Of a stretch of DNA of 64,000 nt, positions 45,080-55,743 are shown one piece after another. The notes beneath the pieces are model-generated. The model was not told the DNA's origin. It worked only from the letters and a program-made list of their open reading frames with translations, and did not search any database. This stretch comes from Sesamum alatum. Its lineage: Eukaryota; Streptophyta; Magnoliopsida; Lamiales; Pedaliaceae. Every line of letters starts with the position of its first letter. Positions within the stretch are counted from its first letter, which is position 1. The translations under genes were made by a program, and so were the position numbers. The DNA lies in assembly GCA_034509735.1 (NCBI GenBank), contig JACGWO010000008.1, positions 13,279,864-13,343,863 on the forward strand. The letters are read 5' to 3'.

Positions 45080-45870
45080 CTTATACTCCTATATAGCTTC
45101 CTTGAAAATCCTAAGATCTTCTTCAAAAGCATCGTTGAAACCCTGTTGCCTGAAAGATAAAAGAGGCTTACCAAAATTTCTTTTATATTGCATTTTCGGA
45201 TGAGTTAATTTGGCATCATCACCACTGTTGTGGAAATTTATGGGCATTATCTTGTTATATGCCTTTTCTCTTTGCAAAATCTGTATCTCACTAACAAAGT
45301 TAGTAGTAGAAATCAACATGTTCTTGTGGTTGTCCTGGACATTTTTTTCAAAGATCTGGATAAAATTGTTCCCTAGCAAAATATCTGCTCATGTATCATG
45401 AAAGTAAATAGGAGGCGTCTTTACTTTGAACCAAGGTGTTCCAAATGCTCATCCGATCATATTTTTCGCTTCTCGTATTCCTTTATTGAGTACCAGAATT
45501 GTTTTGTGAAAAATCCCTTCCTGCAATAGTGGGTAAAATTTCCATAGCTTCGCTAGGAAAAATATCGAATTTTGCTATACAAATCCCTAATCCTGAATTA
45601 ATGTAAGCTGCATAACATTCTGACGATATTGCTCATATAACATACCAACCTGATATGTATATAGAAAAAGAGCTAGTCATTCAATTATTATGGTAAAGCC
45701 ATTTAAATATAATTCCATACCATTACCTTTTCTTTCCCATGGTTTATGATCTTCTCAAAAACTTAACCCCAAAGTCATTATCCCATTTTCTCAATCTGCA
45801 ACTCGTGCAACAAATATCTCATGGCCTGCTATTTCTAGCATACCTTCGTATTTTCCAACAACAGGTTGTT
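45080..45870 (-). pseudogene. Protease-region remnant of the viral relic
   Basis: LLGNNFIQIFEK-type sequence at about 45379-45340 fits the ILGxxFI word that closes the aspartic protease of caulimovirids. The catalytic DTG/DSG triplet could not be placed with confidence; several stops and frameshifts lie between 45380 and 45870. Placed by position between the MP-like and RT regions. Confidence 0.4.
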
Positions 45871-46033
45871 GCAAATCATCACAAAGAAAATAGTTTTCTT
45901 TTTCAGTGATATCAAATATAACTTGAATTTGTTTCCAGCCTTTAAAGCATCTACGTTCACATTATCAACCCTAATAGCTTCGGGAGTTAAGGATTTTAGC
46001 AACTCCTTCTCTTTTCCTTTGTAGGGTGTGATG

Positions 46034-46760
46034 TTATCTTCTAAAAAAAATCATCCTGCTACTAACATCAGTTCTAGAACTAATAGTTCGATCTAAAACT
46101 GGGTGATCTTTTATTAAGATATCAACACCACCTATTTTAGGTATTTTAATAGGATCTGGTGTCATTACTTTAACAAATACCTTGAAAATTTTAGGAATCT
46201 CAATATACTCTTTCCTAAGAAACAAACTAGAAAGATGTGTGTTGGAAAGGGCGTAAGCTATTCCATACGTTATAGAATATGGTCTATTCCCATCTTTCAT
46301 AAGATCTTTCCTCTTAAAATCCTGATGAAGGGTTAAGACTCGACTGAAATCTTGGTCTGCTAGGTTGTATGCTATCCTGGGATGAATATTAAAATCAATT
46401 TTCCTACGTACAAATTTCCTATCATTGTTCGAAGACAACCATATCTTAAGTTATTGATTCTTCTATCCATTACTGATAAATATATTTTATGAATAAATTC
46501 CTTCCTTAAAAGATACTTTTGTTACTACTTCAATAGCTCCAATGTGGATCATTTTCATAGTAACCGCTACTTCTTCTATTAGTTTACTTAATTATTCAAG
46601 AATTTCTTCTTTAGGAATAAGCTGCATTTCCATCACATTACCAGTAAGTTCCATAGGAATAGCAAACTCATCTGAACTTACTTTGTAGATTATGTGATGT
46701 TTCCTCTGATTTAGTCCTATCTGGTTGATGACTCTACTAATCCCTTCAATTTTAAATCCG
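46034..46760 (-). pseudogene. Movement-protein-like remnant of the viral relic
   Basis: Caulimovirid movement proteins form tubules for cell-to-cell spread (family knowledge). The open part 46438-46034 contains ITYGIAYALSNTHLSSLF, matching the xxxYALxNxHHS word of 30K-type caulimovirid movement proteins. More N-terminal sequence continues to about 46760 in the same orientation with at least two stops. Not functional. Confidence 0.55.
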
Positions 46761-46793
46761 TCATATGGGCGGAGACTAGAGTTTTATTGCCAT

Positions 46794-46861
46794 CGTCGCC
46801 CAACCTTGCTTTTCTAGATTTTGATTTAGGGCAAGGCCCCGTCGCCCAACCTTGCTTTTCT
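46794..46861. repeat. Short GC-rich direct repeat, 46-bp period
   Basis: CGTCGCCCAACCTTGCTTTT occurs at 46794 and 46840, followed by further GTCGCCC words to 46915. Resembles the GC-rich island at 50960-51180. Confidence 0.6.
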
Positions 46862-46961
46862 GGGCGATCGTCTGGGGTGAGTAGCCGTCGCCCCCTTCTG
46901 TGCTGGGCGAATTTTAAATATATAGTATTATGAAATTTGCACCCACATAAGGTTTGCCACA

Positions 46962-47163
46962 AATTACTTAATTTTAATAGCGAATGTGCATCATTAATTA
47001 ATTTGTTTGTTTATCCAATCAACGCCGCTTAATCCTCTCTATACATAACAATCACATTTTGACGCAAATAATGAAATCATGTCGCAATTTTGTCCGGCGG
47101 CCCGCATGTCCATGCAATGAAAGGAAGCACTAACACTAGCCAAGTCGATCAACATTATTTTCT
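46962..47163. other. Unassigned spacer
   Basis: Low-complexity AT-rich sequence with one GC patch (GTCCGGCGGCCCGC at 47091); no feature recognised. Confidence 0.35.
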
Positions 47164-47580
47164 TGGGTAAATTACAGCTATTTCCTTTAAAATTTGATAT
47201 AATTATAAAAATATTTCCTCGTTGTTTGAAAAATTACAAATACCTCATGAGATTTGTAATCGTCTAACAATTAACTCATTTTCATCCATTTTTATGGGTA
47301 AATAACCAAAATGCTCTTATACATTGACTTATTTTTTAAAAAAAATTTGGACAACAATGTACAGGAAGAGGTTTCTTAACCTTTTTACACAGAGCAACGA
47401 TAATACAATTTGTCTCGGCTAATTTTTCTACAATTTTAATAAAAAATAAGGGCAAAATGGTCAATTTCAGGTTTTTGGTGAAAAATTACGAACCTCATGG
47501 AGGTATTTATAACTTTTCAAACAACAAAAGAGTATTGGTAATTATGTTAAACCTCATTGGAGGTGTTTGTAATTTACCAT
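47164..47580. mobile_element. Inverted-repeat MITE related to 21495-21920
   Basis: Left GGGTAAATTACAGCTATTTCC...TTTGATATAATTA pairs with right TAATTATGTTAAACCTCATTGG...GTTTGTAATTTACC. ACCAAAATGC/GCAAAATGGT and GTCGTTGTT/AACGAT words pair inside. No ORF. Confidence 0.65.
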
Positions 47581-47807
47581 TTTTTTAATTTCAAACTTTT
47601 GTTCAACGAATTAAAGTGTGTTGTCCCAAATCGGATTATGTTTTCTTGTTCAGCAGATATTCGACTAAATTATTGATGATTTTGACTTTCCAGTGGTATT
47701 GGGCATATATAGCCAAACGGGATGTCTTAGTCCCGCTAAGGTTGTCGATTGGTGTTTTGTGTGATAATGTAATTTTGCCGAGAAAAAAGCAACAAATTCC
47801 CTTTAGG

Positions 47808-48151
47808 GCAAAATGCTTTTTAGTGGTATAAAATTAGGTTATTATTTTTTTAGTACCACAATTTAGAAAAATGACGACTTCAGTTCTATAAAATACGAAT
47901 TCAGGTATTTTTGCTTTTCAAAAACTCATGTGCTTTACACATATCTATTAACTTGGGACTAAAAATATTGAAAATTGTGGGACTAAAAATACCTAAAATC
48001 GTGTTTCATGGACTAAAAAGACATAAAATTCATGGCAGTGTTCAGAATACCTAAAATTGTATTTTATGAAACTGAAATCGTCACCTGTCTAAGTTGTGGT
48101 ACAAAAAAAAATAATGACCTAATGTTATAGGACTAAAAAAGCATTTAGCCC
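47808..48151. mobile_element. Inverted-repeat MITE, GGGCNAAATGCTTTTTAGT family
   Basis: Left GGGCAAAATGCTTTTTAGTG...AATTAGGTTATTATTTTTTT pairs with right AAAAAATAATGACCTAATG...GACTAAAAAAGCATTTAGCCC. The word CTAAAAATACCTAAAATCGT repeats inside. Confidence 0.7.
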
Positions 48152-48750
48152 ACCCCTGAATATGGGGTATGTACAAACACCCCCTTATGAAAAAAAAAGT
48201 ATCAAAATATTTCTCTATATTTTTTTTAAAATGAAATAATTTACCGCCTGAGACAGAAAGGTAAATTGCCTATTTAAGAAAAAGAGGAAGGTAAATTACT
48301 ATTTTATTTTTTAAAGGAGGATAATGTTCCCTTTCGAAATATCATAGGGTTTAAATTACATTAGACCCAATTTGGCCCTCATTTATTTTCAATACCATAT
48401 ATACAAAATAAAGAAGGGTCTTCTATATATATATGTAAAAGTAATCATATGTTGATGTAGTAGAAGTAATAAAATTTGAAAAATAATTGCAGAAGTCGTC
48501 TTCAACCCTCGCGAACTCAATAGTGATCAAAACAATTTATTTATGAATGAATATCTAAGGTTAGTAGGTTTTTAAAACAAAAGGTTTTAGTCTAAGCCAA
48601 CAGGGCATAAAACGGGCTATATTTTATGAATTTAATTAAATGTTATGGAACTCGGTCTAAAAAATACCATAACATACTAAAAATAACATGGTAAATTGGG
48701 GTACTTATAACAAGTTTAACATGACCTAACTTTGTATTCATCTATACTAA
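48152..48750. other. AT-rich spacer with a possible half-MITE
   Basis: A CCCCCTTATGAAAAAAAAAGT...TTTAAATTACATTAGACCC stretch (48150-48366) looks like a decayed inverted-repeat element; the rest shows nothing. Confidence 0.3.
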
Positions 48751-48998
48751 CTAGCCGTTGTGGCACGCCGTCCTTGCGTGCATATAAAATAATATTGCAT
48801 GCTTTAAAGTTACTATAAATAAGAAAATATACATATTAATCAACACATCAGATTGAAAAAAAAAAAAGAAAGAAAGAAATGAAAGAAATAAAAATTAATT
48901 TAGGGGTATTATCGGTAAAATAAAAAAAAATGGTGTTGCCGTGTAAGTAACCGCCGTTTATTAGTGAAAATGGGGTTTGCTTTATATAATAGTATAGA
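48751..48998 (-). mobile_element. Small Helitron, minus strand
   Basis: On the minus strand it starts TCTATACTATTATATAAAGC (48998) and ends ...GGCACGCCGTCCTTGCGTGC-complement hairpin region and CTAG at 48751. A GC-rich near-palindrome lies about 10-25 bp before the CTAG end, as in plant Helitrons. No ORF. Confidence 0.65.
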
Positions 48999-49246
48999 TA
49001 TATAACGAAAAGGCCGTTCTCACTCATAAATAGCGATTTTTGACATCGCGATACCATTTTTTTGGTTTTGCCGATAATACCCATAAAGTTAGTTTTTTTC
49101 ATTCTTTTCTTTCTTTCTTTTTTTTTTTTAATGTAATATGTTGATTTATATATATATATATATATATATATTTCTTATATTCAATAACTTTAAAACTTGT
49201 AATATTTTTTTATGTGCACGCAGGAATAACGTGTTGCGACGGCTAG
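48999..49246 (+). mobile_element. Small Helitron, plus strand, head-to-head with the previous one
   Basis: Ends ...TGCACGCAGGAATAACGTGTTGCGACGGCTAG (key parts GCACGC and GGCTAG at 49246). Its body (CACTCATAAATAGCGA, TACCCATAAAGTTAG) mirrors the neighbour. Its own TCTATACTA start is not separate from the neighbour's end, so the two together make an imperfect palindrome of about 500 bp. TA microsatellite at 49149-49171. Confidence 0.55.
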
Positions 49247-49263
49247 TATGTGTATATATATAG

Positions 49264-49806
49264 GGATACTCACCACCATCTTCAAAGATTTGGTGTAATT
49301 ACACTTTGACCCCCTTGTAGTTTCAAAAATTACATCTAGTACCTCTGACGTTTGTTCATATCTAACAAATAAATTCATCTGTTAATTAAAATTGATTGAA
49401 TTTGCTGATATTAGCAAATTTAAGTTGGATCAAATTTCATATTTACACCTGATTGGTTTATTGATTACTTATTATAGGTCAAACAAACCTTTTCTGACCA
49501 AAAAACCCTTGTAAGGATGAAGACATATCTTCTCACATACATTAGTGTGTGAAGATGCATAAGAGCAATTTGGCCAAAAAAGATTTGTTTGACCTGCAAT
49601 AGATTCGTATTAAGTCATTCGGGGATAAATATAGATTTTCATTCAACTTTTTTCCTAATATTAGCAAATTTAGTGAATTTTGACTAACGAATAGTTGTAT
49701 TTGTTAGACAGAAACAAACCTTAAAGATAATAGATGTAACTTCTCAAATCATAGAGAATTTATATATAATTACATTAAAAATTAGGGGAGATAAGTGTAA
49801 TTATCT
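49264..49806. mobile_element. MITE, GGGATAATTAC family (intact-looking copy)
   Basis: Left GGGATACTCACCACCATC...GGTGTAATTACAC and right TAATTACATTAAAAATTAGGGGAGATAAGTGTAATTATCTC pair. Inside, CATCTAGTACC, ATCTAACAAATAAATTC and GCTGATATTAGCAAATTTA are each mirrored on the right side. A TA/CA tract follows (49808-49839). Confidence 0.7.
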
Positions 49807-49807
49807 C

Positions 49808-49838
<31 letters not shown>

Positions 49839-50439
49839 TAACACAAAGAGTAAAATTAAAGCGACCATTTGACCATGAAAGTTTGATAATCTTGAGGGGT
49901 ATCCAAGGTCCATAAATAATTCTCAACCTAGTTGAGGAACACTAATAATAATTTGTCATGATATGATAGTGCAGAGCATATATGATAAACCAGCAAGAAA
50001 TACATTATGGCGTATGGGTCCCCATAATATATGCTATAATCAGTGTGAGAATCTTGACTTAGCCACTCTGTTAAGGTTTTTGCCTGCCTCAATATCTACT
50101 GCCACTTACATTACCCTTTGGGGATTTTTCTTTTTTTAGTTCATTAACTTAATTTTTGTTCAATTTTAGTTCACTAATTTTGATAATTTTCAATTTTATA
50201 CACTATATTTTAATTTTATTTTAATTAAATCCACTGGTAGCCGGATTTTGCTTTTGTGGCCGGAAAATAGCATTGCACTGCACATGCGGTCAAAGTGGCA
50301 TTGTTTTATTCATGTGGCACTAAAAAATGACTTGGCACTTGAGATAGATATTTTTTTATCTCTTCTCTGCCACATAAGTACTTACATAAAAAAAAGTCAA
50401 ATTACATAAAAACAAACTTTGAATTTATATTTTATGATA

Positions 50440-50560
50440 ACTTTCGTGACACGTCGTCCCTGCATTCATGTAATAAATAATTTTACATACTTTAGAAGGT
50501 ATTAATAAATTAAAATAAAATATATAACTCAATATACCAGCTTAAAAAAATCTATTTAAA
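50440..50560 (-). mobile_element. Helitron 3'-end fragment
   Basis: AACTTTCGTGACACGTCGTCCCTGCATTCATG followed by TAATAAATAATTTTACATACTTTAGAAGG (key words CACGTCGTCCCTGC, TACTTTA) matches the 3'-end region of the Helitron at 48751 in the same orientation. The rest of the copy is not recognisable. Confidence 0.4.
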
Positions 50561-50959
50561 TATATAATCGACATAACAAAAAAAAATAAACTAAAATTAT
50601 AGATAATTATAAATAATTATTTTATAAATACTTATAGATTATAAGAATTGATTATTATTTTATAATAAATACATAAAATTTTTATTTTATAAATAATTAT
50701 AGATTATAGAGATAAAAAAATGCATAAAATTATAGATAACTATAAATAATTTTAATAATTATTTTATTTAATTATAAAATTTAAAATACATAAATTTTAT
50801 TTTATAAAAAAAATAAATAATGTAAATATTTTATATATATATATATATATGTATATTAATCCATATTTTATAAAAAAAATTTATAACTATAAATATTTTA
50901 GAATATATATAAATTAAAATAAAATTATTATATAATACAAATTTAAAAAAAAAATACTT

Positions 50960-51180
50960 CCTACCCACCCAACCCCCCTACCCCCATCTCCCCCGCCATA
51001 GTGGGGGGGCGACGCCACGCTCGGTAGAGGGGGGCGACCGCGCGTCGCCCCCTAAGTGCACTGGGTGACTCGCCATCGCCCAGTGGTGTTAAGGGCGGCG
51101 TCGCCCCCTTCTATGGGGATGAAGGGCAACGCAGGTGGACGGGGGGTTGCGGGGGAGGGGGAAGGGGTTGGATAGGTAGG
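50960..51180. repeat. GC-rich palindromic island
   Basis: CCTACCCACCCAACCCCCCTACCC-type sequence at the left is mirrored by GGGGTTGGATAGGTAGGG at the right. Between them are repeated GGGCGACG/CGTCGCCC words in both orientations. It stands out against surroundings that are almost pure A/T. Confidence 0.75.
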
Positions 51181-51653
51181 GATTTTTTTTAATTTTTATT
51201 ATATAATAATTTTATTTTAATTATATATATTTATATACAATTAAATTATGTCGGAAGCAACATTTAGTTATGTCATGTGTCACTTGTAGTTTTAACCACG
51301 TCACGTACTGATATAGTTAATTTTGCTGGAAACGTATGCAACATTTGGCCACATTATCAAACTCTCTTCAATTGACCAAAAAATTAAAACAAAAATCCTC
51401 AATTGGACTTAATTAAAGTAAAATTATAATATAATGTATAAAGTTAAAAGCTATCAAAATTAATGTACTAAAATTGAACAAAAACTAAATTAATGGACTA
51501 TTAGTTTTCCCCTACGCTGTCTTTTACTATGTTTTTTCCTTACTACTCCAACAACTCACATCATACACACATCCCCAACACAAATCAAATTAATTCATCA
51601 TCTTTTCAAAGTTCCGCCAGTGGCCCTTTTCATCAAATGATTTAAGCTTTTGG

Positions 51654-51999
51654 GTGGAAAATTATAATTTACGTCTCATAATTTTATTTCATTTATGATT
51701 TTGGTCTTATTATTTTATAACTCAATAAATTTAGTATCATAAGTCCAAAAAAATTATAATTTACCCCATCAACACTTTTCATTAAATTATTAACGGATGA
51801 TGTACGTGCCAATCATATGCTCCGTTAATCTTGTTTATTAAGTTAACGATCCATTCATTAACAATTTAACGAAAAGTGTTGATGGGACATAAATTGTATC
51901 TTTTTTGAACTTGTGGAACTAAATTTAACTGAGTCGTAAAATAATTAAACTAAAATCATAAATAAGATAAGTTATGGAATGTAAATTATAATTTTCCCT
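51654..51999. mobile_element. Palindromic MITE, about 346 bp
   Basis: GGAAAATTATAATTTACGTC at the left is mirrored by GTAAATTATAATTTTCC at the right. CCATCAACACTTTTCATTAA / TTAACGAAAAGTGTTGATGG pair near the centre, so the whole element can fold into one hairpin. Confidence 0.75.
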
Positions 52000-52157
52000 G
52001 CTTTTGGCAATATAATGAATGCCTGGGACTGCCTCGTTTAGCTATGTGAATATTTCAAATTAGTGTAGAGAATTTTCATGTTTAGTCCTCAAGATAAAGG
52101 CTATTTGTTGGGTACCGAAGTTATGATAGGTTAAAAAGTAGGATATTATAAAAAAAA

Positions 52158-52360
52158 GGGATAATTATACTCCCCTCCCTTGAGGTTTGGTGTAATTATA
52201 CGTAGTCCCCTTGTAGTTTGTGAAATTACACCTAGTACCCTTACTTTTATTTTCATCCAATAAATAAATCTTTCAATTAATAAAATTGACAAACATTGCT
52301 GACATCAGCAAGAAAATTGATCGAAAATCCATTTTTACCCTTGGTTGACTGATTGGAAGT

Positions 52361-52396
<36 letters not shown>

Positions 52397-52634
52397 AAAT
52401 ATCCTTATACATTTCACACACTTATACATGTGTTTGTTCTTATAATTAAATTAAATCATAAGAGTAAATAGTGTAATACTTTTAAAGTACTATAATATTA
52501 AATAATTATTAATTAATTAAAAAAAATTAGATCGGTCAAAATAAATTTAGCGGTACTAGGTGTAATTTTTCAAACCACAGGGGGTTTACATGTAATTACA
52601 CTAAACCTTCAAGGAGGAGAGTCTAATTATCCCT
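52158..52634. mobile_element. MITE, GGGATAATTAC family
   Basis: AGGGATAATTATACTCCCCTCC and right end GGAGGAGAGTCTAATTATCCCT pair, with GGTTTGGTGTAATTA/TAATTACACTAAACC and CACCTAGTACC/GGTACTAGGTG next. TA microsatellite at 52362-52394 in the centre. Confidence 0.75.
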
Positions 52635-53361
52635 AAAAGAAAATAGTTGAGTAGCTACACAACTCCCTCACTTTTACAATTTTACTTGCATCACTCTTTT
52701 TTTTTTATTTTTTTATTTGATCATTTTTCCTCTATTTTTCTTACTTCATTCGACATATCACACAATACCTATTTATAGTGTTGAATAGAAAACCCTCGAA
52801 CCTACATCACACTTTCAATACAAATTCTTTTTTTCAAAGGTTGAATGCTTTTTCCAGAGTTTGAATCCATTACTTCAACTTAAATGTCGCTTCACTTGCA
52901 ACTCTTTTCCAAGAAGATCAAGATGACAAATTAATGTGTTTCAATATTATTTTCGTGACTCCCAATCCTAAAAGGACAAACTCTTTTATTGACTTTTATG
53001 GGAATCATTTATATATGTCGACATTTATACGTAGAGAGGTGATAGTTACCACCATATAAAGTTCATCTACAAGTCCATATATATGGTTAAAATGAGTCAT
53101 GTAATTGAACGTCTTTTTTATTATCTTGAAAATCACCTACATAAACGTGTGTCATCTTCAAGGCCTCCTTCCCCTAACCCACCGTACTATATCACAAGAA
53201 GATAAATTACATTAAACTATTTTTATTTCTTCTACATGAGCAAATCTTTGTTTCGATACACAAAAAGGAGATAACATATGTACAGCTAAGACCCACAAAC
53301 TGATTGCAGACGTAGTAAAGTTGGATGCATTAACAGTACTTAAGCTTTATATTTATATATA
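52635..53361. other. Intergenic spacer, no gene
   Basis: Mixed low-complexity and unique sequence; no frame of note and no paired ends found. Confidence 0.4.
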
Positions 53362-54908
53362 CTAATCATCGTTGTACGTGAGTTCCGCGAGTATATAAAA
53401 AATAAATATAATGTAAAATAAAGAAAGAAAAGAAATTTATAAAAAAAACAATCGTAGAGTGAAAAAATAGAAAAGAAAAAGTTGGTGAGAAAAAAAAATG
53501 TAGAGCCCGTTGAGAAAAATATGGGTAGTAGGTTATTGTGGAGTTATTAAAAGATAGTGAAATTACTATTATGATCATTTTAAAAAAAAGAATAGAATAA
53601 ATCAAAAGGTTAAATTGGGACATTCAAAACTTGGTACGACCAAAGAGTTTTCTTTTATAATAGTATAGATATATATTAGTCGACATTAATGCACGCGGTC
53701 CCCGCTAGCATATAAAAAATAAATGTGATGTGAAATGAAGAAAGAAAAGAAATTTATAAAAAAAAACAATCGTAGAGTGAAAATATAGAAAAGAAAAAAG
53801 TTGGTGAGAAAAAAAAAAGAGTCCGTTGAGAAAAACATGGGCAATGGGTTATTGTGGAGTTATTAAAAGATAATGAAATTACTATTATGGTCGTTTTAAA
53901 AAAAGAATAGAATAAATCAAAAGGGTAAATTGGGACATTCAAAAATTGGTACGACGAAAGAGTTTTCTTTTATAATAGTATAAATATATACTAGTCGTCG
54001 TTGCACGCGGTCCCCGCGAGCATATAAAAAATAAATATGATGTGAAATGAAGAAAAAAAAGAAATTTACGAAAAAAACAATCGTAGAGTGAAAAAATAGA
54101 AAAGAAAAAAATTGGTGAGAAAAAAATGTAGAGTCCGTTGAGAGAAACATGGGTAATGGGTTATTGTGGAGTTATTAAAAGATAGTGAAATTACTATTAT
54201 GGTCGTTTTAAGAAAAGAATTGAATAAATCAAAAGGGTAAATTGGGACATTCAAAAATTGGTACGACGAAAGAGTTTTCTTTTATAATAGTATAGATATA
54301 TACTAGTCGTCGTTGCACGCGGTCCCCACGAGCATATAAAAAATAAATATGATGTGAAATGAAGAAAGAAAAAAAATTTACGAAAAAAACAATCGTAGAG
54401 TGAAAAAATAGAAAAGAAAAAAATTGGTGAGAAAAAAATGTAGAGTCCGTTGAGAGAAACATGGGTAATGGGTTATTGGTGGAGTTATTAAAAGATAGTG
54501 AAATTACTATTATGGTCGTTTTAAGAAAAGAATAGAATAAATCAAAAGGGTAAATTGGGACATTCAAAAATTGGTACGACGAAAGAATTTTCTTTTATAA
54601 TAGTATAGATATATACTAGTCGTCATTGCACGCAATCCCCACGAGCATATAAAAAATAAATATGATGTGAAATGAAGAAAGAAAAAAAATTTATGAAAAA
54701 AACAATCGTAGAGTGAAAAAATAGAAAAGAAAAAAGTTGGTGAGAAAAAAAAATATAGAGTCCATTGAGAAAAACTTGGGTAGTGGGTTATTGTGGAGTT
54801 ATTAAAAGATAGTGAAATTACTATTATGGTCGTTTTAAAAAGAGAATAGAATAAATCAAAAGGATAAATTGCAACATTCAAAAATTGGTACGATGAAAGG
54901 GTTTTCTT
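53362..54908 (-). repeat. Head-to-tail array of five small Helitrons
   Basis: Units at 53362-53669, 53676-53984, 53991-54296, 54303-54609 and 54616-54908 (last one cut by a MITE), each about 307 bp. On the minus strand each begins TCTATACTATTATAAAAG (unit 2 TT in place of TC) and ends ...CGCGTGCAACGACGACTAG or a decayed form. A GC-rich near-palindrome (GCGGGGACCGCG) lies before the end. Units are separated by TATATA. Several long open frames across the array are by-products of the repeat and not genes. Confidence 0.85.
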
Positions 54909-55366
54909 AGGGGAAATAATACTTTTCATCCTATAATTTAGGGCCTTCTCACTTTTGATCCCATTAATTATGGAATTCTCATCTTTGGTCCCATAACTTC
55001 TAAAAAGTAGCACTTTTGGTTCCATGCCACCTCTCCGTTAAATTTTTCAACGGAAAACACCACGTGCTTAGCACGTGGCCGTTAGGGCCTTTACACTTTT
55101 TGTCCCATATTGTAAAGAATTCTCACTTTTGGTCCCATATATTATGAAATTTTCACTTTTGGTCCCATAACTTTCAAAAAGTAACACTTTTGGTCCCATA
55201 CACTTAACGACCACGTGGCACTTTCCATTAAATATCTAATGGAAAGTGCAATGGGACTGAAAGTGTTACTTTTTGAAAGTTACAGAACCAAAAGTGAAAA
55301 TTCCATAATTAATGAGACTAGAAATAGAAAAACCCTAAGTTATGGAATGAAAAATGTTATTTCCCA
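54909..55366. mobile_element. hAT-like inverted-repeat MITE inserted in the Helitron array
   Basis: Left AGGGGAAATAATACTTTTCATCC pairs with right GAATGAAAAATGTTATTTCCC. Repeated ACTTTTGGTCCCAT words run along the left arm and the complementary form along the right. GTTTTCTT (54901-54908) and ATTTTCTT (55367-55374) flank it, seven of eight bases matching. It cuts the fifth Helitron unit. Confidence 0.75.
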
Positions 55367-55504
55367 ATTTTCTTATATATGTACGAGTACCATTGTTTTT
55401 AGGGTTTAGAAAGCAGCAAAAATTTGTGGATAATTCTGTTGTCTCTGAGCACCAGACTTTATCATAGCATTTGAGAAACTAAGTCAACTGACCCATCCAA
55501 AACG

Positions 55505-55743
55505 GGGATAAATGCAATTTATTCATGTGATACAAGAAATGAGCAAAAACCTTCTTGTAAAAAAATAATTAGCAAATTATCTTCCTATATCTTGAGAAAT
55601 GAAGCAAATTACCCCCTATTAAAGGAAAATACAAGGGGATAATTTGCTTCATTTTAAGATCATAGGAGATAATTTGCTAATTATTTTTTTACAGGGAGTT
55701 TTTACTTATTTCTTATATCACATGGGTAAATTGCATTTATCCC
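55505..55743. mobile_element. Palindromic MITE, 239 bp
   Basis: GGGATAAATGCAATTTATTC at the left and CCATGGGTAAATTGCATTTATCCC-type sequence at the right pair. Pairing continues (AAATAATTAGCAAATTATC / GATAATTTGCTAATTATTT, GAAGCAAATTACCCCCT / GGGGATAATTTGCTTC) almost to the centre. Related to the ends at 24747 and 39984. Confidence 0.8.

Larger units (their letters stand above)
42440..46760 (-). mobile_element. Endogenous caulimovirid-like (pararetrovirus) relic
   Basis: Minus-strand order: movement-protein-like region, protease-like region, RT and RNase H, then a transactivator-like ORF. No integrase or LTRs are seen, and a movement protein is not found in LTR elements, so a DNA pararetrovirus origin is favoured. 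MP next to protease-RT, with a TAV-like ORF downstream, recalls cavemovirus/solendovirus genomes. Coat-protein sequence was not identified. Many stops and frameshifts occur in every region, so this is an old non-functional insertion. Its ends are not sharp; the left edge (plus coordinates) may reach about 42050. Confidence 0.65.
50120..51512. mobile_element. Inverted-repeat element, 1.39 kb, with GC-rich core
   Basis: Left GGGGATTTTTC...TTTTTGTTCAATTTTAGT pairs with right ACTAAAATTGAACAAAAACT...AGTTTTCCCC, extending inward for about 150 bp and then through GTGGC(C)/GGCCACA words. A Helitron-like fragment (50440-50560) and a GC-rich island sit inside. No transposase frame. Confidence 0.65.

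Noticed and set aside
53366..55025. A series of similar open frames (NVPIYPFDLFYSF...) on the minus strand
   Set aside because: They repeat with the ~307-bp Helitron unit, run across unit junctions and are rich in F/S from A/T runs. They are by-products of the repeat, not a gene family.
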